Of a stretch of 19,694 bases of DNA, positions 15,166-19,694 are shown one piece after another. Position 1 is the first letter of the stretch. Each line of letters opens with the position of its first letter. The position numbers and the translations under genes were made by a program. The DNA is from Paracoccaceae bacterium (GTDB lineage: Bacteria > Pseudomonadota > Alphaproteobacteria > Rhodobacterales > Rhodobacteraceae): the NCBI GenBank assembly GCA_011523445.1, contig WTGT01000060.1:1-19694 (forward strand). Reading direction: 5' to 3'. Below the pieces are notes generated by a model. The model was not told where the DNA came from, did no database searches, and was given only the letters and a program-made list of their open reading frames with translations.

Positions 15166-16074
15166 TTATCTCACTTCGCCCTTGGCTTGTTGCCTGGTGT
15201 AAAGCAACAAGGCAATTAAAACCATCGTCAGCAGTATCATTGAAGCGGCTGCCCCAAAGGGCCAGTTACCGGCATTCCCCTTGAATTGTTCTTCGATCAG
15301 GGAACCAATCATGAAATTCTTAGCACCTCCCAAAAGATCCGGAGCAATAAAGGCTCCCAGACTTGGAATGAATACTAAAATACAACCTGCAGCGATGCCA
15401 GGGGCCACATTCGGGAGAACAATCCTTCGTAGGGTACTCCATTTATCTGCATAGAGATCAGCAGCAGCTTCCGAGTAGGTAAAGTTGAATCTTTCCACGG
15501 AAGCATAGATCGGTAATACCATGAAGGGGAGATAAGAGTAAAACAAACCTAGTTGGACGGCAATATTGGTATTGATCAATCCCAAAGGCTCGGATAACAA
15601 TCCGAATGAAAGCAAGAATTCGTTGATCGGCCCATTATCCCTGATCAGGAATTTCAGGGATACCGTTCTGATGAGCAGATTGACCCAATAGGGAACAGTT
15701 ACCAGGAAAATCCAGAAGGTCCTGTTTTTTGGATCCCTGGTAGCAATGAAATATGCCGTCGGGAAACCAATTATCAGACAGAAAATCGTTGCAATGGTGG
15801 CCTGGACGATTGATCGCACAAAAATGACAATGTAGGTCCATTGGATTGTGGGTGGATCATCACCGAAAAGACCTCTGTCAAACAAGAACTGATCATAGGC
15901 TGCCAGTGAAAATTCCCATATTACACCGCCACGAAATTCCTTTGTCATGAAGGAGATCAACAGCATCAAGCCCACAGGTATGAGCAAGAAAACACCAATA
16001 ACAACCCAAGAAGGAAGCAATAGCCATATTCTCAGCGGGTCAAAGGCTCTCTTTTGATGATAAACCGGTTCCAT
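15166..16074 (-). CDS. Polyamine-type ABC transporter permease (PotH/PotB-like)
   Basis: 302 aa inner-membrane permease, slightly longer than its partner, with the extra N-terminal cytoplasmic tail usual in PotH/PotB proteins. About six hydrophobic segments are visible. The EAA loop lies at about 202-227 (EAAADLYADKWSTLRRIVLP then NVAPGI), and the VPYWVNLLIRT segment near 127-137 is common in this subfamily. The ATG at 16074 follows the ATPase stop by eight bases, and the downstream permease begins one base after this gene, so all three are one transcript. Confidence 0.92.
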   Translation of the reverse strand: MEPVYHQKRAFDPLRIWLLLPSWVVIGVFLLIPVGLMLLISFMTKEFRGGVIWEFSLAAYDQFLFDRGLFGDDPPTIQWTYIVIFVRSIVQATIATIFCLIIGFPTAYFIATRDPKNRTFWIFLVTVPYWVNLLIRTVSLKFLIRDNGPINEFLLSFGLLSEPLGLINTNIAVQLGLFYSYLPFMVLPIYASVERFNFTYSEAAADLYADKWSTLRRIVLPNVAPGIAAGCILVFIPSLGAFIAPDLLGGAKNFMIGSLIEEQFKGNAGNWPFGAAASMILLTMVLIALLLYTRQQAKGEVR

Positions 16075-16082
16075 GGATATTC

Positions 16083-17171
16083 CTAGGATCGCAAAATCCT
16101 GATTGAATCCTTGCTGAAGCTGAGGCTCACATCACTTCCAGCAGGTAATAATTCCCTTCTTTCAAATCCGTTTTGATCACGAACCTTGAGGGTCTTCTCA
16201 CCTGGAACACGAACCTGATATTCCGTATCAGTGCCCAAATACATTGATTGCTGAATTGTTCCCCTAATTGAATCAACCTGGTTGTCCGAGGTACTAATTC
16301 TGATTTTTTCAGGTCTGAGAAGAATCTTGACTTCCTGGTTTTTGATCAACCCAGACTCACCACCACCTGATATGATGAAATCTTCAGCAATCTGGTATTT
16401 TGTTTCCTCATCATTCAATTCCAGCAGGGTTGCTTGCAGAATATTCGTTTCACCTATGAAATTTGCCACAATCTCATTTTTTGGGCTTTCGTAGATTTCC
16501 TGTGCTTTACCTATTTGCTGAATTACTCCTTCGGACATGACGGCAATTCTGTCAGACATGGCCAAGGCCTCTTCCTGATCATGAGTAACAAAAACAAAAG
16601 TGATCCCTGTTTCCTGCTGGAGTTGCTTTAATTCCAGCCGCATGGCCTGTCGAAGTTTCAAATCTAGGGCCGATAATGGTTCGTCAAGCAACAGGACCTT
16701 GGGTTGAGGTGCAATGGCCCTTACCAAGGCGGCACGTTGCTGTTGGCCACCGGACAATTGGTTGGGCTTTCTTTCGGCAAAGGGTCGTAACCTCACCAAA
16801 TCCAGCATCTTCCAGACGGTTGGTTGAATATCATCCTTGGCCCACCCTCTCATCTTCAAACCAAAGGCGACATTTTCGAATACTGTCATGTGGGGAAACA
16901 GGGCATATTGTTGAAAAACCGTATTGACAGACCGCTTGTTGGGAGGAAGGTGCATAAACTCCTTGCCGAAAAGAAAAATGTTGCCCTCGGTAACATTCTC
17001 GAAACCGGCAACCATCCTGAGCAAGGTTGTTTTGCCACACCCAGAGGGGCCCAGCAGGGTAAAGAATTCATTGTCGTGAATTTTCAGATTGGCATTATGG
17101 ATTGCAGTGAAACTGCCGAATTTCTTAACAACCTCCTGAAATTCTATTGCTACTAATTGGTTATTATCCAA
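16083..17171 (-). CDS. Polyamine-type ABC transporter ATP-binding protein (PotA/PotG-like)
   Basis: 362 aa ATPase energising the importer, on the cytoplasmic face. Walker A GPSGCGKTT (41-49), Q-loop FQQYALFPHMTV (86-97), signature LSGGQQQR (139-146), Walker B VLLLDEP (159-165) and switch His197 (VTHDQEEAL) are all intact. The C-terminal part (about 235-360) is the regulatory TOBE-type domain of PotA/PotG/MalK proteins. The start is TTG at 17171: a TAA lies four codons upstream, and no ATG or GTG occurs between that stop and the conserved FGSFTAI region. The GGAG upstream is 12 bases away, so initiation is probably weak. It is the first gene of the transport operon. Confidence 0.92.
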   Translation of the reverse strand: MDNNQLVAIEFQEVVKKFGSFTAIHNANLKIHDNEFFTLLGPSGCGKTTLLRMVAGFENVTEGNIFLFGKEFMHLPPNKRSVNTVFQQYALFPHMTVFENVAFGLKMRGWAKDDIQPTVWKMLDLVRLRPFAERKPNQLSGGQQQRAALVRAIAPQPKVLLLDEPLSALDLKLRQAMRLELKQLQQETGITFVFVTHDQEEALAMSDRIAVMSEGVIQQIGKAQEIYESPKNEIVANFIGETNILQATLLELNDEETKYQIAEDFIISGGGESGLIKNQEVKILLRPEKIRISTSDNQVDSIRGTIQQSMYLGTDTEYQVRVPGEKTLKVRDQNGFERRELLPAGSDVSLSFSKDSIRILRS

Positions 17172-17410
17172 TTTTCTGAATTACTCCGTTTTTCCAGGTA
17201 TATCCTTCATGGATAAATTGATATTGCGTGCATATAGCCAACCAAAACAGCTCTCAAATCTTGTCTTACGCGGGAAGAAATGTCTTGGTTATATTCCTTT
17301 GGGTATGCTTGATTCAACTTTTGTTGCCTCCCACTATGCACGGATCAAAAAAACCAAATTGCAAATGGTATCATACATAATTCCATTAGTTGGTACACCA
17401 AAGAATAACT

Positions 17411-17430
17411 TTTGATACAAATCTATCAAA
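17411..17430. promoter_or_regulatory. Operator-like inverted repeat upstream of the transporter operon
   Basis: TTTGATA (17411-17417) and TATCAAA (17424-17430) are perfect 7-bp arms with a 6-bp spacer, about 240 bp before the ATPase start codon. The geometry suits a dimeric regulator. No regulator gene is present in this window to pair with it. Confidence 0.4.
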
Positions 17431-17532
17431 TATATTTTTGCTTGCAAAGTTGATGTTTAAAGCAAACCAATTACCTTGTTTCAAACCCTGTTAAAATCAA
17501 GCATATATCCGAGGTAGGGAATTGTAACAATA

Positions 17533-17550
17533 AAATTCCAAGTGGAATTT
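17533..17550. repeat. Near-perfect 18-bp palindrome
   Basis: AAATTCCA (17533-17540) and TGGAATTT (17543-17550) are exact reverse complements around the two central bases AG. No T-run follows on either strand, so it is more likely a protein site or chance than a terminator. Confidence 0.4.
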
Positions 17551-17656
17551 GGGATGAAAACTATCCATGGTATTTGGATACTGGAAGTGATGAATTATTT
17601 TGGTTTATAATCCCCAAATACTTGGAAAGGAGTTTGACCAGATCCTGGAGGATTGA

Positions 17657-17808
17657 AATTTTCAAAGCAGTTCCCTGAATTTTGAGTTGGTTATTGCCAA
17701 TAAACTGGCCAATTCTACCGGACTGCAGATTGCCGACCTGATGGCAGGACCGATACTTACAAAATTATCTATCTGGATAAGGATAACCGTCCCTACGAAA
17801 TTATTCAA
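17657..17808 (+). pseudogene. Decayed C-terminal fragment of a DUF3800 protein
   Basis: A plus-strand frame after the TGA at 17654 reads FELVIANKLANSTGLQIADL then MAGPI, which matches the conserved C-terminal core of DUF3800 proteins (usually FxxADKxxNxxGLQxADLVARPI). After about 17760 a different frame continues with LDKDNRPYEIIQ, like the family's final NRxYEII segment, so a frameshift separates the two. No start, ribosome-binding site or DUF3800 N-terminus (with its conserved Asp/Glu) was found upstream, only stop-rich sequence. DUF3800 proteins have an RNase H-like fold as I recall and often travel with mobile or defence DNA. The remnant abuts the 3' end of the DUF1223 gene. The family match is by eye and moderately sure. 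Confidence 0.55.
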
Positions 17809-18567
17809 TCAGCAGGTCGAGTAAAAAGTATCGGTTACCTGTACTGGGTATTTCCCATTTTTTTGCTGAAAAATCAAAGCTACATTATGGTCTTTTGGAC
17901 ATCCCAGATTGGCAATTACTGAACCACCCCATTGGATATTTCCGAGTTGGTTAGAACTCCTGACAGGGAGTTCGATTATATCGGTTACAACATTGCCATA
18001 GGGTATCACCTTTCCCCTGTTTTCACCTGCATTGATCTGAACATTGTGTGTCCTGGAATCAATAAGGACAAAAAATACCGTGTCGAATTCTGCAGGTGGG
18101 CTATTCCAACTGATATTCAGAGTTTCTTCACCCAGACTGATTTCAGGTGCTGATGATGCTTGGTGATCAAGGTTGTGGAGTATTTTGTTGACCTTGTTGC
18201 GATGGCTTCCGACCAAATGGTATTGACCATCAATTATGACCTGGGGCGTATAATATCTGGTAGAGCTTATGCCCCGGGCATAATCCCTTTGCCGATCGGA
18301 AAATTTCTTGTCTCCAAAGGTATCCTTCCAACCAAGATAGTCCCAGTAATCCACATGATAGGCAATGGGTAACACTTCCTTTCTTGTATCCAGTTCAAGC
18401 AGGAAATCATCAGCCGGGGGACAGGTATTACATCCTTGAGAGGTGAAAAATTCCGCTAGTATTACACTTTTCCAGATTCTTTCCTGACTCAATACTGCCG
18501 AACTTATCAATCCGGACATTAAAGCCAAAACAAGGAATTTCATGGTAGTCAGTCTGGTGATTTTCAT
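17809..18567 (-). CDS. DUF1223 family thioredoxin-fold protein
   Basis: 252 aa. A signal peptide (about 9-28, LVLALMSGLISSAVLSQ) predicts export. The N-terminal motif EFFTSQGCNTCPPAD (39-53) with Cys46/Cys49 is the DUF1223 hallmark, a CxxC in a thioredoxin-like fold, followed by HVDYWDYLGWKDTF and YYTPQVIIDGQ, all conserved in the family. Function is not established; a thiol-redox role in the periplasm is the usual guess. The start at 18567 is taken because a later ATG at 18543 would shorten the signal peptide's positively charged part; neither has a strong ribosome-binding site. It lies 164 bp downstream of aconitase on the same strand. The last codons overlap the DUF3800 relic, so its natural C-terminus may be altered. 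Confidence 0.88.
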   Translation of the reverse strand: MKITRLTTMKFLVLALMSGLISSAVLSQERIWKSVILAEFFTSQGCNTCPPADDFLLELDTRKEVLPIAYHVDYWDYLGWKDTFGDKKFSDRQRDYARGISSTRYYTPQVIIDGQYHLVGSHRNKVNKILHNLDHQASSAPEISLGEETLNISWNSPPAEFDTVFFVLIDSRTHNVQINAGENRGKVIPYGNVVTDIIELPVRSSNQLGNIQWGGSVIANLGCPKDHNVALIFQQKNGKYPVQVTDTFYSTC

Positions 18568-18629
18568 TGTTCATCTACAATCAAATAACATGAGGAACCT
18601 TACAACTACTCCCAATCAAGGTAGAAAAC

Positions 18630-18702
18630 AAATCACTTTTTTGAGAACATTACTAACCAAGTTGAAAAAATCTGGTTGGTAAGTCAAGAACGATTGTGAT
18701 TT
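18630..18702. repeat. Nested inverted repeat between aconitase and DUF1223 genes
   Basis: Three sets of arms nest around one centre: AAATCAC (18630-18636) with GTGATTT (18696-18702), TTGA (18641-18644) with TCAA (18684-18687), and TTACTAACCA (18650-18659) with TGGTTGGTAA (18673-18682, ten pairs with one G-U on plus, one A-C mismatch on minus). The whole 73-nt block could fold as a long hairpin in the aconitase 3' region. It lacks the T-tract of a normal terminator. Confidence 0.45.
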
Positions 18703-18731
18703 TATGACCAAGTTTATAGTCGGCATTCCTA

Positions 18732-19694
18732 TTATTTGGATGCCAAATCCCTCAGAACATAATGGAGGACACCACCATGCTTGAGGTAATCCACCTCCAC
18801 TTCAGTATCGATTCTACACTTTACTTTGATGGTTTCCTTTCTCCCATCAGCGAAAGTGATTTCACAATCATTGACCATTAGTGGTGTAATACCGCTTTCA
18901 AGCCCTGCAATACTAATTCGTTCATTCCCCACGATACCAAGGCTTTTTCGATTGACACCATCCATGAACTCAAATGGTATAACGCCCATACCGACCAGAT
19001 TGGATCGATGGATACGTTCGAAACTTTCGGCGATAACAGCCTTGATTCCCAGAAGAGATGTTCCCTTGGCCGCCCAATCACGAGAGGAACCGGTACCGTA
19101 TTGCTTGCCAGCAATTACAACCAACGGAATGTCCTGATCCTGGTATTTCATGGCAGCCTCGAATATCGATGTCTGGCCACCATCGGGATCAAGTGTATAA
19201 CCCCCTTCAACATTATCCAGCATTTCATTCCTGATACGTATATTGGCAAAGGTTCCCCGCATCATGATCTCGTGGTTTCCGCGCCGTGAACCATAGGAAT
19301 TGAAATTTCTGGGAGGAACCTGCCGATCAGTCAAATATTGTCCAGCGGGTGTAGTTTCCTTGAACGACCCAGCCGGAGAGATGTGATCGGTTGTCACGGT
19401 ATCACCCAAAACAGCAATGCAACGTGCATCCTTGATATCCGTTACCCCCGGGGGTTCCATGGTAATGCCCTCAAAGTAGGGAGGATTACGGACATAGGTT
19501 GATGTTTCCGGCCATCCATAAGTCAGGCTATCCACAGTCTTGACCGATTGCCATTTATCGTCTCCACTGAATACATCCGAATACTTGCTCGTGAATGCTT
19601 CCTTGGTGACCGTCTGTCTGACCAGTTCAGATATTTCCTCATTGGATGGCCAAATATCCTTCAAGGTAACTTCAGATCCATCATGGGCCGTACC
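18732..19694 (-). CDS. acnA: Aconitate hydratase, C-terminal part (cut by window edge)
   Basis: The minus-strand frame runs open to the window edge, giving the last 320 residues of an enzyme normally about 890-930 aa long. It interconverts citrate and isocitrate in the TCA cycle using a 4Fe-4S cluster, whose Cys ligands lie beyond the edge. Visible are TAHDG, the loop GDTVTTDHISPAGSF, SYGSRRGNHEIMMRGTFAN, the swivel-domain active-site motif KQYGTGSSRDWAAKGTSLLG with its substrate-binding Ser-Arg, and the RIHRSNLVGMGVIPFEF segment, all characteristic of the AcnA/IRP1 branch. There is no start codon inside the window; the TTG at 19664 is an internal Leu. DUF1223 follows downstream. Confidence 0.97.
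   Translation of the reverse strand, partial: GTAHDGSEVTLKDIWPSNEEISELVRQTVTKEAFTSKYSDVFSGDDKWQSVKTVDSLTYGWPETSTYVRNPPYFEGITMEPPGVTDIKDARCIAVLGDTVTTDHISPAGSFKETTPAGQYLTDRQVPPRNFNSYGSRRGNHEIMMRGTFANIRIRNEMLDNVEGGYTLDPDGGQTSIFEAAMKYQDQDIPLVVIAGKQYGTGSSRDWAAKGTSLLGIKAVIAESFERIHRSNLVGMGVIPFEFMDGVNRKSLGIVGNERISIAGLESGITPLMVNDCEITFADGRKETIKVKCRIDTEVEVDYLKHGGVLHYVLRDLASK

Larger units (their letters stand above)
17172..17653. other. AT-rich upstream region of the transporter operon
   Basis: About 480 bp without a convincing gene. A 68-codon open frame (17209-17415, plus) has no recognisable domain and an ordinary chance length. The region holds two clean inverted repeats, listed separately, and must contain the promoter of the minus-strand transporter operon, though no box pair stands out. 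Confidence 0.55.

Noticed and set aside
17209..17415. 68-codon plus-strand frame upstream of the transporter operon
   Set aside because: No recognisable domain, weak initiation context, and a length expected by chance in this AT-rich stretch.

Overview
The window (about 43-45% GC by eye) looks like chromosome of a low-GC, probably marine, alphaproteobacterium. This is an inference from the gene families: polyamine transporter and TMADH-type dehydrogenase, a DUF1223 gene beside aconitase, and an 'ARKP'-type IF3 N-terminus. No rRNA, tRNA, CRISPR array or intact mobile element was seen. Both edges cut genes: an alpha/beta hydrolase on the left and aconitase on the right.

Layout. (1) 1-4371 is mostly housekeeping: a divergent hydrolase stub, thrS, infC (IF3, whose best start is the non-standard codon ATA), and a thiolase. 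(2) 4360-6131, minus strand, is a two-gene unit: an EamA/DMT exporter followed by an LpxL/HtrB-like acyltransferase whose tail overlaps the thiolase tail by 12 bp. (3) 6298-9485, plus strand, is a compact operon: an HpaB-family FADH2-dependent monooxygenase, a flavin reductase fused to a RidA/YjgF domain, and a DUF1028 protein. (4) 9486-10964 holds a small secreted Sel1-repeat protein between two long non-coding stretches, one with an unexplained GC-rich island. (5) 10965-17171, minus strand, is a polyamine-type ABC importer (ATPase, two permeases, binding protein) followed by a TMADH/histamine-dehydrogenase-type flavoprotein. (6) 17172-17808 is AT-rich, with perfect inverted repeats and a decayed DUF3800 fragment. 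(7) 17809-19694, minus strand, is a DUF1223 thioredoxin-fold protein and the C-terminal third of aconitase.

How the genes may work together. Regions 3 and 5 converge and are the accessory part of the window. The importer would bring in a cationic amine. The dehydrogenase keeps the covalent-FMN cysteine, the 4Fe-4S cysteines and the Tyr-His-Asp triad, but has lost most of the aromatic cage that holds trimethylamine; Gln61 and Asp355 instead resemble histamine/diamine dehydrogenases. It would oxidise the amine to an imine. The HpaB / flavin reductase-RidA / DUF1028 operon could act on the same or a related, perhaps phenolic, amine. No substrate can be read from the sequence, so a joint pathway is a hypothesis. 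The most interesting items are the three-gene monooxygenase module, the reductase-RidA fusion with an internal ribosome-binding site and start, the altered dehydrogenase active site, and the ATA start of infC.
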